Shown: positions 7,478-18,250 of the stretch, in pieces
How the letters are laid out: the number at the start of each line of letters is the position of its first letter
Numbering within the stretch: position 1 is the stretch's first letter
Source of the DNA: an uncultured Oscillospiraceae bacterium
GTDB taxonomy: Bacteria; Bacillota; Clostridia; Oscillospirales; Oscillospiraceae
Assembly: GCA_947629975.1 (NCBI GenBank)
Contig: CANRFU010000003.1
Span: forward strand, 1 to 43,635
Direction of reading: 5' to 3'
DNA length: 43,635 nt
The notes under the pieces: generated by a model
Told to the model about the DNA's origin: nothing
Databases searched by the model: none
The model's input: only the letters and a program-made list of their open reading frames with translations
Translations under genes and position numbers: made by a program

Positions 7478-7520
7478 CAGACGAAAAAGACGGCCATTGG
7501 GCCGAAAAGGAGAGAGGGAC

Positions 7521-8198
7521 ATGACCCCCTATCAGGAGGAATTCATCCGCTTCATGGTGCGCTCCGGCGTGCTGACCTTCGGGGACTTTACCACCAAGTC
7601 GGGCCGCAAGACCCCCTATTTCATCAACACCGGCAACTACAAGACCGGCGCCCAGGCCGCCCGCCTGGGGGATTACTACGCCGCCTGCATCCAGGAGCGG
7701 GCCCCCGAGGGGGTGGACTGCCTGTTCGGCCCCGCCTACAAGGGCATCCCCCTGGTGGTGGGGGCGGCGTCCTCCCTGTTCCGCAATTATGGCCGGGATC
7801 TGCCCTACTGCTTCAACCGCAAGGAGGCCAAGGACCACGGCGAGGGAGGGTCCATGGTGGGGTATAAGCCCAGGCCGGGAGACCGGATTGCCATCATCGA
7901 GGACGTGGTCACCGCCGGCACCGCCGTGCGGGAGTCTCTGGAGCTGTTCCAAGCCCTGGGGGACGTGAAGGTCACCCACCTGTTCGTCTCCGCCGACCGG
8001 ATGGAGCGGGGCACCCGGGACTGCACCACCCTGGACGAGCTGCGGGAGGACTACGGCATCACCGTGTGCCCCATCGTCACCATCCGGGAGATCATCGGGG
8101 CCCTCCACAACAGGCCGGTGGACGGGAAGGTCTATATCGACGACGAAATGCGGGGCCGCATGGAGGCGTATCTGGCCCAGTACGGCCCCAGAGGTTGA
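7521..8198 (+). CDS. pyrE: orotate phosphoribosyltransferase
   Basis: A 225-aa enzyme that joins orotate and PRPP to give orotidine 5'-phosphate in pyrimidine synthesis. The type I phosphoribosyltransferase signature is clear: IAIIEDVVTAGTAVRES is the PRPP-binding loop (about residues 129-145). FGPAYKGIPLVVG and the mobile loop FNRKEAKDHGEGG with its conserved Lys and His are also present. The track ORF begins upstream at 7497, but AAAAGGAGAG precedes ATG 7521 at good spacing, so that start is used. radC follows after 3 bases. No other pyr genes are nearby. Confidence 0.95.
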   Translation: MTPYQEEFIRFMVRSGVLTFGDFTTKSGRKTPYFINTGNYKTGAQAARLGDYYAACIQERAPEGVDCLFGPAYKGIPLVVGAASSLFRNYGRDLPYCFNRKEAKDHGEGGSMVGYKPRPGDRIAIIEDVVTAGTAVRESLELFQALGDVKVTHLFVSADRMERGTRDCTTLDELREDYGITVCPIVTIREIIGALHNRPVDGKVYIDDEMRGRMEAYLAQYGPRG

Positions 8199-8201
8199 GC
8201 C

Positions 8202-8915
8202 GTGGCCGATCAGGGAGAGAGGAAAAAGCCCGAAAACCCCCATCAGGACCACCGGAAGCGGGTGAAAAAGGAGTTCCGGGACCGGGGATACAGCCTGACC
8301 GGTATGCCCGACCACCGGGCGCTGGAGCTGCTGCTGTTCTACGCCATCCCCCGGCGGGACGTGAACACTCTGGCCCACGATTTGGAGCGGCACTTCGGGG
8401 GCATCGTGGGGGTGTTCCACGCCACCCCGGAACAGCTGATGGCGGTGGAGGGCATCGGGCCGGAGTCCGCCGCCCTCATCAGGCTGGTGATGGAACTCTC
8501 CGGCCGGTACCTGGAGCGGATGTACTCCTTCGAGGGCCGGGTGGTCACCATGGGCCAGATGGAGCAGCTCCTGCGGCCCCTGTTCTTCGGCGCCCGGGAC
8601 GAGATCGCCTATCTGATCTGCATGGACGGCAAAAACAAGGTCATCGCCCAGAGAAAGCTGGGGGAGGGGATCGCCGACGCGGTGCAGATCACCGCCCGCA
8701 AGGCGCTGGAGGCCGCCCTCAGCTGCAACGCCACGCGGGTGGTGCTGGCCCACAACCACGTGTCCGGGGTGGCCCTGCCCTCCGAGGCGGACATCGCCAC
8801 CACCCGGCGGCTGAAAACCGTCCTGGCCGAGGCGGGGGTCCAGCTGCTGGACCACGTCATCTTCGCCAACGATGAGGCCACCTCCATGGCGGAGAGCGGG
8901 CTGATGAACGACTGA
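8202..8915 (+). CDS. radC: RadC-family JAB-domain protein
   Basis: A 237-aa member of the RadC (DUF2466) family. The N-terminal half holds helix-hairpin-helix sequence (EQLMAVEGIGPESAALIRLV, about 85-105). The C-terminal half is the MPN/JAB domain (about 115-235) with the JAMM zinc motif HNHVSGVALPSEAD and the downstream LLDHVIFAND. The classic family motif reads HNHPSG; here Val replaces Pro. The family is named for a DNA-repair role that was later withdrawn in E. coli, so the function is open. The GTG start has AGAGG upstream at the end of pyrE. A terminator closes the unit. Confidence 0.9.
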   Translation: MADQGERKKPENPHQDHRKRVKKEFRDRGYSLTGMPDHRALELLLFYAIPRRDVNTLAHDLERHFGGIVGVFHATPEQLMAVEGIGPESAALIRLVMELSGRYLERMYSFEGRVVTMGQMEQLLRPLFFGARDEIAYLICMDGKNKVIAQRKLGEGIADAVQITARKALEAALSCNATRVVLAHNHVSGVALPSEADIATTRRLKTVLAEAGVQLLDHVIFANDEATSMAESGLMND

Positions 8916-8947
8916 AAAGAGAGCGCCGGGGACGGCGCTCTCTTTTT
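8916..8947 (+). terminator. terminator of pyrE-radC
   Basis: AAAGAGAGCGCC pairs with GGCGCTCTCTTT and runs into TTTTT. The hairpin starts one base after the radC stop codon. Confidence 0.92.
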
Positions 8948-9048
8948 GCCCGGAAAAGAAAAGTTTCCCGGCAAAAACACCTTGCGGGGCGCGGCGGGAT
9001 ATGATAAGATAATACAATGGATTTTTCCGGGCGGACCCCCGGTCCCCC

Positions 9049-9077
9049 TTGACAGATTAAAACGAATGTTCTATCAT
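9049..9077 (+). promoter_or_regulatory. sigma-A promoter of the uvrB unit
   Basis: A consensus TTGACA is followed after 17 bases by TATCAT. A weaker second set, TTGCGG-17-TAAGAT, lies about 60 bases upstream. The uvrB start codon is 34 bases beyond the -10 box. Confidence 0.85.
9060..9071. promoter_or_regulatory. LexA/SOS box inside the uvrB promoter
   Basis: AAACGAATGTTC on plus reads GAACATTCGTTT on minus, which fits the Gram-positive LexA half-site pattern GAAC-N4-GTTT/C. It fills the spacer between the -35 and -10 boxes, where a bound repressor would block RNA polymerase. uvrB is a standard SOS gene, which supports the call. Confidence 0.75.
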
Positions 9078-9111
9078 AGAAGCGGCCCGTCAGCCGGAAG
9101 GGAGGCGCCCC

Positions 9112-11073
9112 ATGCCCAAATTCGAAGTGGTATCCGAATACACCCCCAGCGGGGATCAGCCCGAAGCCATCGAGGCGCTGGCGGCGGGCATCGAGAACGG
9201 CCTGGACGAGCAGGTCCTTCTGGGCGTCACCGGCTCCGGCAAGACCTTCACCATGGCCAAGGTCATCGAGAAGGTCCAGCGGCCCACCCTGGTGCTGGCC
9301 CACAACAAGACCCTGGCCGCCCAGCTCTGCGCCGAGTTCAGGGAGTTCTTTCCCCACAACGCGGTGGAGTATTTCGTGTCCTACTACGATTACTACCAGC
9401 CCGAGGCCTATATCCCCCACACCGACACCTTCATCGAGAAGGATATGTCCATCAACGACGAGATCGACCGCCTGCGGCTGTCGGCCACCGCGTCCCTGCT
9501 GGAGCGGCGGGACGTGATCGTGGTGTCCTCCGTGTCCTGCATCTACGGCCTGGGCGAGCCGGAGGACTTCGCCAAGATGATGGTGTCCCTCCGGGTGGGC
9601 ATGGAGATCAGGATCGAGGAGCTGCTGAAAAAGCTGGTGGCCATCCGCTATGAGCGCAACGACATCGCCTGGGAGCGGAACATGTTCCGGGTGAGGGGGG
9701 ACACGGTGGAGGTGTGGCCCGCCTACTGGAAGGACACCGCCATCCGGGTGGAGTTCTTCGGGGACGAGGTGGACCGCATCAGCGAGATCAACGTGGTCAC
9801 CGGCGTGCCCGTCCGACGGCTGAACAACATCCCCATCTGGCCGGCCACCCACTATGTCACCCCCAAGGAGAAGATGGACGCCGCCATCCAGGAGATCTAC
9901 AAGGAGCTGGAGGAGCGGGTGGCCTTTTTCGAGCGGGAGGGCAAGCTCATCGAGGCCCAGCGCATCAAGCAGCGCACCATGTACGACGTGGAGATGATGC
10001 AGGAGCTGGGCTACTGCTCCGGCATCGAGAACTACTCCCGGGTCATCGAGGGCCGGGCCCCCGGCACCCCGCCCCACACCCTGCTGGACTATTTTCCCAA
10101 GGACTTCGTGCTGTTCATCGACGAGAGCCACGTCACCCTGCCCCAGGTCCACGCCATGTACAACGGCGACCGGGCCAGGAAGACCACGCTGGTGGACTAC
10201 GGCTTCCGCCTGCCCTGCGCCTTTGACAACCGCCCCCTGAAATTCGACGAGTTTACCCAGCGGCTCAATCAGGTGGTCTACGTCTCCGCCACCCCCGGCG
10301 AATATGAGCGGGAGCGGGCGGGGCAGATCGTGGAACAGGTCATCCGGCCCACCGGCCTGCTGGACCCCCGGGTGGAGGTCCGGCCCGTGGAGGGCCAGAT
10401 CGACGACCTCATCGCCGAGATCAACGCCCGCGCCGCCCGCAGCGAGCGGGTGCTGGTGACCACCCTCACCAAGAAGATGGCGGAGAGCCTGACCGACTAT
10501 CTCAAGACCTCCGGCATCCGGGTGCGGTATATGCACCACGACATCGACACCATCGAGCGCATGGAGATCATCCGGGACCTGCGCCTGGGCGAGTTCGACG
10601 TGCTGGTGGGCATCAATCTGCTGCGGGAGGGCCTGGACCTGCCGGAGGTCTCTCTGGTGGCCATCCTGGACGCGGACAAGGAGGGTTTTCTCCGCTCCGA
10701 GACCTCCCTGGTGCAGACCATCGGCCGGGCGGCCCGGAACGCCGACGGCCTGGTGATCCTCTACGCCGACGAGGTGACCCCCTCCATGGCCAGCGCCATG
10801 GAGGAGACCGAGCGCCGCCGGGCCAAACAGGACGCCTACAACCGCGCCCACGGCATCGTGCCCAGGACCATCATCAAGTCGGTGCGGGAGCTGATGGCCC
10901 TGAACCCGGAGGAGAAGGCCGCCTTCGACCCCAACGCCGCCCAGCTCACCAAGCAGCAGCGGGCGGAGACCATCGCCCGGCTGGAGAAAGAGATGAAAGA
11001 GGCGGCCAAAATGCTGGAGTTCGAGATCGCCGCCGCGCTGCGGGATCAGATCATCAAGCTGCGGGGCAAATGA
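9112..11073 (+). CDS. uvrB: excinuclease ABC subunit B
   Basis: A 653-aa DEAD-like helicase of nucleotide excision repair that loads onto damaged DNA with UvrA and then recruits UvrC. Visible motifs are Walker A GVTGSGKT (about 38-45), the [20 protein letters not shown] beta-hairpin region that probes the DNA (about 92-111), Walker B DESH (about 338-341), helicase motif [28 protein letters not shown] and QTIGRAARN. The C-terminal UVR motif ([20 protein letters not shown]) binds UvrC. GGGAGG precedes the ATG. uvrA lies three genes downstream in the same apparent transcription unit, so both damage-recognition subunits should rise together after DNA damage. Confidence 0.98.
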   Translation: MPKFEVVSEYTPSGDQPEAIEALAAGIENGLDEQVLLGVTGSGKTFTMAKVIEKVQRPTLVLAHNKTLAAQLCAEFREFFPHNAVEYFVSYYDYYQPEAYIPHTDTFIEKDMSINDEIDRLRLSATASLLERRDVIVVSSVSCIYGLGEPEDFAKMMVSLRVGMEIRIEELLKKLVAIRYERNDIAWERNMFRVRGDTVEVWPAYWKDTAIRVEFFGDEVDRISEINVVTGVPVRRLNNIPIWPATHYVTPKEKMDAAIQEIYKELEERVAFFEREGKLIEAQRIKQRTMYDVEMMQELGYCSGIENYSRVIEGRAPGTPPHTLLDYFPKDFVLFIDESHVTLPQVHAMYNGDRARKTTLVDYGFRLPCAFDNRPLKFDEFTQRLNQVVYVSATPGEYERERAGQIVEQVIRPTGLLDPRVEVRPVEGQIDDLIAEINARAARSERVLVTTLTKKMAESLTDYLKTSGIRVRYMHHDIDTIERMEIIRDLRLGEFDVLVGINLLREGLDLPEVSLVAILDADKEGFLRSETSLVQTIGRAARNADGLVILYADEVTPSMASAMEETERRRAKQDAYNRAHGIVPRTIIKSVRELMALNPEEKAAFDPNAAQLTKQQRAETIARLEKEMKEAAKMLEFEIAAALRDQIIKLRGK

Positions 11074-11150
11074 GGGCCGCCTCTTTCCCGCGCGAAGCGC
11101 GGGCGCGCCGGGTGTCGGCGTGGGCTCCATCAACGTTCTGAGGTGATCCC

Positions 11151-11639
11151 ATGGCGAAAAAAGAGGACAAAACAAACGTCATGCGCCTGCTGGACCAGGC
11201 GGGGGTGGCGTACATCCCCCACACCTACCCCCATGAGGACGGCGCGGTGGACGGGGTGACGGTGGCCCGCATGACGGGGCAGGACCCGGATAAGGTGTTC
11301 AAGACCCTGGTGACAAAGGGAGCCTCCGGGGGGTACTACGTGTTCCCCATCCCGGTGGCCGCGTCGTTGGACCTGAAGAAGGCGGCCAGGGCGGCGGGGG
11401 AGAAGTCGGTGGCCATGCTGCCCCAGAGGGAGCTGCTGCCCCTCACCGGCTACGTCCACGGGGGCTGCTCCCCGGTGGGGATGAAGAAGCGGTTCCCCAC
11501 CATCTTTGACGAGACATGCCTGCTGTTCGATACCATCCTGGTGTCCGCCGGGAAGATCGGGTATCAGGTGGAGGTAAATCCGGAGGATTTGATCGCTCTG
11601 ACAGGCGGGACCGCCGCCGACGTGACAGTGGAGGGATAA
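11151..11639 (+). CDS. ybaK: YbaK/EbsC-type Cys-tRNA(Pro) deacylase
   Basis: A 162-aa trans-editing enzyme of the YbaK/ProX superfamily that hydrolyses mischarged Cys-tRNA(Pro). Characteristic stretches are TVARMTGQDPDKVFKTLVTK with the conserved Lys (about residues 40-60), YYVFPIPVAASLDLKKAARA, and HGGCSPVGMKKRFPTIFDE. The length is typical. The 77-base gap after uvrB contains a GC hairpin (CCCGCGC-gaa-GCGCGGG) but no T tract, so read-through from the uvrB promoter is likely. GAGGTGATCCC precedes the ATG. The link to DNA repair is probably only positional. Confidence 0.92.
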   Translation: MAKKEDKTNVMRLLDQAGVAYIPHTYPHEDGAVDGVTVARMTGQDPDKVFKTLVTKGASGGYYVFPIPVAASLDLKKAARAAGEKSVAMLPQRELLPLTGYVHGGCSPVGMKKRFPTIFDETCLLFDTILVSAGKIGYQVEVNPEDLIALTGGTAADVTVEG

Positions 11640-11642
11640 GAG

Positions 11643-12572
11643 ATGACCAAGACGTCAAAGACCATTCTGGAACAATATCAGGTGCGCAAGTCCGGGCGGG
11701 AGAAGGCCGGTTTCCGGGACTGGCTGTGTGGCGAGCTGACCGCCGCCGGGTATTCCCCGGCGGTGGAGCAGAGCGCCTTTGCCCACAACGTGGTGGTGGG
11801 CGACCCGGAGCGGGCGGAGGTATTCTTCACCGCCCACTACGACACCCAGGCCGTGCTGCCCATCCCCAATTTTATCACCCCCCGGAACATGGGGTGGTAT
11901 CTGCTGTACCAGCTGGCGCTGGTGGTCCCCATGTTCCTCATCGCGGCGCTGGCGGAGGTCCTGGTGATCCTCCTGTTTGATCCGCCGATTCGAGTGGCTG
12001 TGTGGGCGTTCACCGCCGTCATGCTGTTCTTCTGCTGGTGGCTGTTCTTCGGCCCTGCCAACCGGCACACCGTCAACGACAACACCAGCGGCGTCATCAC
12101 CCTGGTGGAGACCGCCCTGGCCCTCCCCCCGGAGGATCGGGACAGGGTGTGCTTCGTGTTCTTCGACAACGAGGAGCGGGGGATGCTGGGCTCCTCCGCC
12201 TTCGCGGGGAAGCACAAAAAGGTGCGGGACGGCGGCCTGGTGGTCAACTTCGACTGCGTGTCCGACGGGGAGTCCGTCCAGTTCTTCCCCACCAAGGGGC
12301 TGAAACAGGACGAGGCCGCCCTGAAACGGATCGAGGCCTCTTTCCTGCCCCAGGGCGGGAAAGAGGTGGAGGTGGTCCGGGGCTTCGGCTTCTATCCCTC
12401 CGACAACGCCGCATTCCGGCGGGCCGCCGGGGTGTGCGCGCTGAAAAAGAGCAGGACCTTCGGCTGGTACATGGACCGCATCCACACCGCGAAAGACACC
12501 GTCATGCAGGAGGAGAACATCGAACTGCTCCGGGACGGGTGCCTGCGGCTGGCCGCCGGAACGCAACAATAA
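11643..12572 (+). CDS. membrane-inserted M28-family metallopeptidase
   Basis: A 309-aa peptidase with the M28 zinc ligands in order: HYDT (about 63-66), the bridging Asp in NDNTSG (about 146), the general-base pair in DNEERG (about 174-175), a further Asp in NFDCVSDGE, and a late His in RIHTAKDTV. Two hydrophobic helices (about 88-116 and 119-138) are inserted between the first ligand and the bridging Asp, so the enzyme is likely tied to the membrane with its active site formed around them. Such inserts occur in a subset of M28 proteins of clostridia. It starts 3 bases after ybaK with GGAGGGATAAGAG upstream. Substrate unknown; an aminopeptidase is plausible. Confidence 0.85.
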   Translation: MTKTSKTILEQYQVRKSGREKAGFRDWLCGELTAAGYSPAVEQSAFAHNVVVGDPERAEVFFTAHYDTQAVLPIPNFITPRNMGWYLLYQLALVVPMFLIAALAEVLVILLFDPPIRVAVWAFTAVMLFFCWWLFFGPANRHTVNDNTSGVITLVETALALPPEDRDRVCFVFFDNEERGMLGSSAFAGKHKKVRDGGLVVNFDCVSDGESVQFFPTKGLKQDEAALKRIEASFLPQGGKEVEVVRGFGFYPSDNAAFRRAAGVCALKKSRTFGWYMDRIHTAKDTVMQEENIELLRDGCLRLAAGTQQ

Positions 12573-12584
12573 GGAGAACCATCT

Positions 12585-15410
<2,826 letters not shown>

Positions 15411-15435
15411 CACCCCCGCGATAGGAGGAGACCTT

Positions 15436-15921
15436 TTGAATATTTTACAGTGGCTGACCCAGACAAAAGTGGGCGAGTTCGTCTTCACCATGCTGGTGTC
15501 CATGATCCCGGTGGTGGAGCTGCGGGGCGGCATCCCCTTCGGGGTGACGGCGGGGCTGCCCGTGTGGGCGGCCTGGCTGGCCGCCGTCATCGGCAACCTG
15601 ATCCCCGTGCCCTTCATCATCGTCTACATCCGACGGATCTTCCAGTGGATGCGCCGGCGGATGCCCAGGCTCAACAGCATGGTGGACTGGCTGGAGCAAA
15701 AGGCTCACCTGAAGGGCGAAAGGGTGAGCAGGTACAAGTATCTGGGCCTGGCCATCTTCGTGGCCATCCCCCTGCCGGGGACGGGGGCCTGGACGGGAGC
15801 CCTGGCCGCCGCTTTCCTGGATATGCCCCTGCGGCGGGCCATCCCATCTATCGTGGCGGGGGTGCTGGTGGCGGGGACCGTCATCAGCCTGCTGGCCTTC
15901 GGCGTAGTCAGCCTGATCTGA
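15436..15921 (+). CDS. small multidrug export family protein (COG2426)
   Basis: A 161-aa integral membrane protein of the Sm_multidrug_ex family. Four hydrophobic segments are visible (about 14-34, 42-66, 95-122, 135-160). Family motifs include the VSMIPVVELRGGIPFG stretch near the N-terminus and FVAIPLPGTGAWTGALAA in the middle, two half-repeats with a re-entrant look reminiscent of DedA proteins. The substrate is not known; the export name is inherited from annotation. The start is a TTG preceded by AGGAGGAG at 7 bases; no ATG in frame fits. Confidence 0.85.
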   Translation: MNILQWLTQTKVGEFVFTMLVSMIPVVELRGGIPFGVTAGLPVWAAWLAAVIGNLIPVPFIIVYIRRIFQWMRRRMPRLNSMVDWLEQKAHLKGERVSRYKYLGLAIFVAIPLPGTGAWTGALAAAFLDMPLRRAIPSIVAGVLVAGTVISLLAFGVVSLI

Positions 15922-15935
15922 GAGGAGGCGGGCGG

Positions 15936-16529
15936 ATGTATCTGTACCTGGTGCGCCACGGCCAGTCCGTGGGCAATGTGCGTGGGGTGTTTTACGGCTG
16001 GTCCGACTACCCCCTCACCGACCTGGGCCGGGAACAGGCCCGGCAGGCGGCGGAGGCGCTGAAAGAGGTGTCCTTCACCCGCTGCCTGTCCAGCGACATG
16101 AGCCGCGCCTGGGACACCGCCCTCATCTGCGCCGAGGGCCGGGGTGTGACGGTGGAGGCCGAGCCCCGCCTCCGGGAGCAGGACATGGGGGAGATGGAGG
16201 ACATGCCCTTTGAGGAGGGCTTCGCCCGCTGGGGGGACGACTTTCCCCGTATGCTGGGGGACTGGGTCAACGTGCCCCCGCCGGGGGGCGAGCCGGTGGC
16301 CCGCATGAAGGAGCGGGTGGGCGCCGTGGTGGACGAGCTGGTGGACCGGGGGGAGGACGCCCTCATCGTGGCCCACAACGGCTCCCTGTCCCTGATCCTG
16401 AGCCACTTCGGCCTGGTCAAAGAGAGCGAGCTGATGAATCACGAGTACGGCTGGTTCTTTGAGCACGGCACCTACTCCGCCATCGAGATCAAGGACGGCG
16501 CGGCCCGGCTGGCGGTTTTTAATCGGTGA
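15936..16529 (+). CDS. histidine phosphatase family protein
   Basis: A 197-aa phosphoglycerate-mutase-like phosphatase. The phosphohistidine motif LVRHGQS is at residues 5-11; further catalytic pieces are the Arg in SSDMSRAWDTA, the acid REQDMGEME and the second His in IVAHNGSLSL (about 151). CobC-type and broad-specificity phosphatases share this layout, so substrate is open; no cobalamin genes are nearby. The track ORF begins at 15450 inside the previous gene, but GAGGAGG precedes ATG 15936. It sits 14 bases after the exporter gene. Confidence 0.88.
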   Translation: MYLYLVRHGQSVGNVRGVFYGWSDYPLTDLGREQARQAAEALKEVSFTRCLSSDMSRAWDTALICAEGRGVTVEAEPRLREQDMGEMEDMPFEEGFARWGDDFPRMLGDWVNVPPPGGEPVARMKERVGAVVDELVDRGEDALIVAHNGSLSLILSHFGLVKESELMNHEYGWFFEHGTYSAIEIKDGAARLAVFNR

Positions 16530-16574
16530 ACAAAACCGCCCCTTTGCCCATAGAATGGGCCGGAGGTGGCGGGA

Positions 16575-16709
16575 ATGGCGCTGTTTTTGGACTGTTTAGT
16601 GGCCCTGCTGGCGGCCTTCGGGCTGGTCTGTATCGTGTGGCCGCCAATCCTGTGGGACAAGATGGCCCGGTATCGCCGGAAAAAACACAAAGGAAGCGAG
16701 GAGAGATCT
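16575..16709 (+). other. in-frame 45-codon membrane-anchor extension ahead of the M32 gene
   Basis: An ATG at 16575 with GGAGGTG nine bases upstream opens a frame that runs without a stop into the carboxypeptidase. The 45 residues contain one strong helix (LFLDCLVALLAAFGLVCIVW) and then a basic stretch (MARYRRKKHK). The internal ATG 16710 has its own GAGGAG. Two protein forms, anchored and soluble, are therefore possible; alternatively only one start is used. Confidence 0.5.
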
Positions 16710-18206
16710 ATGGATCTGAACGAGGCGCTGGAGAAGCTGGACGCGCTCCAGAAGAAAAGCTATGCCTACGGATCGGGGCTGTCCGCCCTGTATCTGGACG
16801 GGGACACCGTGGCTCCGCCCGACACGGAGGAGGGCCGCGCCCTGGCGGTGAGCATCCTGGCGGGGGAGTGGCACGAGAAGTTCACCGCCCCCGAGACGGG
16901 GGAACTGCTCGCCTTCCTGACGGAGCACAGGGAGGAGCTGGATCAGGTCCGGCGGCGGCAGGTGGAGGAGCTGAAGCGGGACTACGACCAGGACCGCCGC
17001 ATCCCCGCGGACGAGTACATGGCGTTCCAGAAACTCACCAGCGAGGCCAACGCCGTGTGGAAGCGGGCCAAGGCGGGGAACGACTTCGCCCTGTTCCTGC
17101 CCTACCTAGAGAAGATCGTGGCCTTCAACCGGAAGTTCGCGGGCTACTATGACCCCGATAAGGCCCCCTACGACGCTCTGCTGAACGAGTACGAGCGGGG
17201 GACCTCCATGGCCTTTTACGACCCCTTCTTCGCCGCCCTGCGGGAGCGCATCGTGCCGCTGATCCGGGCCATGGGGGAGAAGGAGCAGCCCGACGACTCC
17301 TTCCTCCACCGGCACTACCCCGCGGAGGCCCAGCGGAAGTTTTCCGGCTATCTGATGGAGGTCATGGGGCTGGACCGGAACCATGTGGGCATCGGCGAGA
17401 CGGAGCACCCCTTCACCCTCTGCTTCAACAACAGGGACGCCCGCATCACCACCCACTACTATGAGGACGACCTGGCCTCCTCCATGTACTCGGTCATCCA
17501 CGAGGGGGGCCACGCCAAGTACGATATGGGGGTGGCCGACGACCTGCAATATACCCGCCTGGCCGGGGGCGTGTCCATGGGCCTCCACGAGAGCCAGTCC
17601 CGGTTCTACGAGAATCTGATCGGCCGGTCCCTGCCCTTCATCGAGGCCGTCTTCCCCAGGATGCGGGAGTTTTTCCCGGAACAGCTGGCCGACGTGACGC
17701 CGGGGATGTTCTACCGGGCGGTGAACAAGGCGCAGCCCTCCCTCATCCGCACCGAGGCCGACGAGCTGACCTATCCCCTCCACATCATGGTCCGCTACGA
17801 GATCGAGAAGCGGCTCATAGACGGGACCCTGGAGGCCAAAGACGTGCCCGGGACTTGGAACAGGCTCTACAAGGAATATCTGGGGGTGGATGTGCCCGAC
17901 GACACCCGCGGCTGCCTCCAGGACTCCCACTGGGCCGGAGGGTCCATGGGCTACTTCCCCACCTACGCCCTGGGCAGCGCCTACGGCGCGCAGATGCTGA
18001 AGAACATGGAGCGGGACATCGACGTGTGGGGGCCCGTGGGCAGGGGGGACCTCTCCCGGGTGACCGAATGGCTGAGGGAGAAGGTCCACCGGTTCGGCGG
18101 CCTGCTGGAGCCGGCGGACGTGGTGAAAAACGCCTGCGGGACCTTCGATCCCGCCGTCTACACCGGCTACCTGGCCGAAAAGTACGGCCAACTGTACGGC
18201 CTGTAA
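16710..18206 (+). CDS. carboxypeptidase Taq (M32) metallopeptidase
   Basis: A 498-aa zinc carboxypeptidase of family M32, which trims C-terminal residues with broad specificity. The zinc-binding motif HEGGHAKYDMG is the HEXXH motif at about 265-269, followed by the third ligand in MGLHESQSRFYENLIG. SYAYGSGLSALYLDGDTVAPP near the N-terminus and the C-terminal QDSHWAGGSMGYFPTYALG are family hallmarks. The length from 16710 matches the family norm of about 500 aa, so I use that start; the longer frame from 16575 would add a membrane helix. It is the last gene of the uvrB-led unit. Confidence 0.92.
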   Translation: MDLNEALEKLDALQKKSYAYGSGLSALYLDGDTVAPPDTEEGRALAVSILAGEWHEKFTAPETGELLAFLTEHREELDQVRRRQVEELKRDYDQDRRIPADEYMAFQKLTSEANAVWKRAKAGNDFALFLPYLEKIVAFNRKFAGYYDPDKAPYDALLNEYERGTSMAFYDPFFAALRERIVPLIRAMGEKEQPDDSFLHRHYPAEAQRKFSGYLMEVMGLDRNHVGIGETEHPFTLCFNNRDARITTHYYEDDLASSMYSVIHEGGHAKYDMGVADDLQYTRLAGGVSMGLHESQSRFYENLIGRSLPFIEAVFPRMREFFPEQLADVTPGMFYRAVNKAQPSLIRTEADELTYPLHIMVRYEIEKRLIDGTLEAKDVPGTWNRLYKEYLGVDVPDDTRGCLQDSHWAGGSMGYFPTYALGSAYGAQMLKNMERDIDVWGPVGRGDLSRVTEWLREKVHRFGGLLEPADVVKNACGTFDPAVYTGYLAEKYGQLYGL

Positions 18207-18211
18207 GGACA

Positions 18212-18248
18212 GAACGCCGCCCTCTCTGAAACAGAGAGGGCGGCGTTC
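18212..18248. terminator. convergent hairpin between the M32 gene and fbp
   Basis: GAACGCCGCCCTCTCTG pairs perfectly with CAGAGAGGGCGGCGTTC around an AAA loop (17 bp). It starts 5 bases after the M32 stop and 2 bases after the fbp stop on the other strand. Neither side has a T run, so termination may be inefficient or factor-dependent. Confidence 0.75.
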
Positions 18249-18250
18249 CG

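Noticed and set aside
8857-11175. 772-aa minus-strand ORF opposite uvrB
   Set aside because: Composition is typical antisense of high-GC coding DNA and uvrB on plus is certain.
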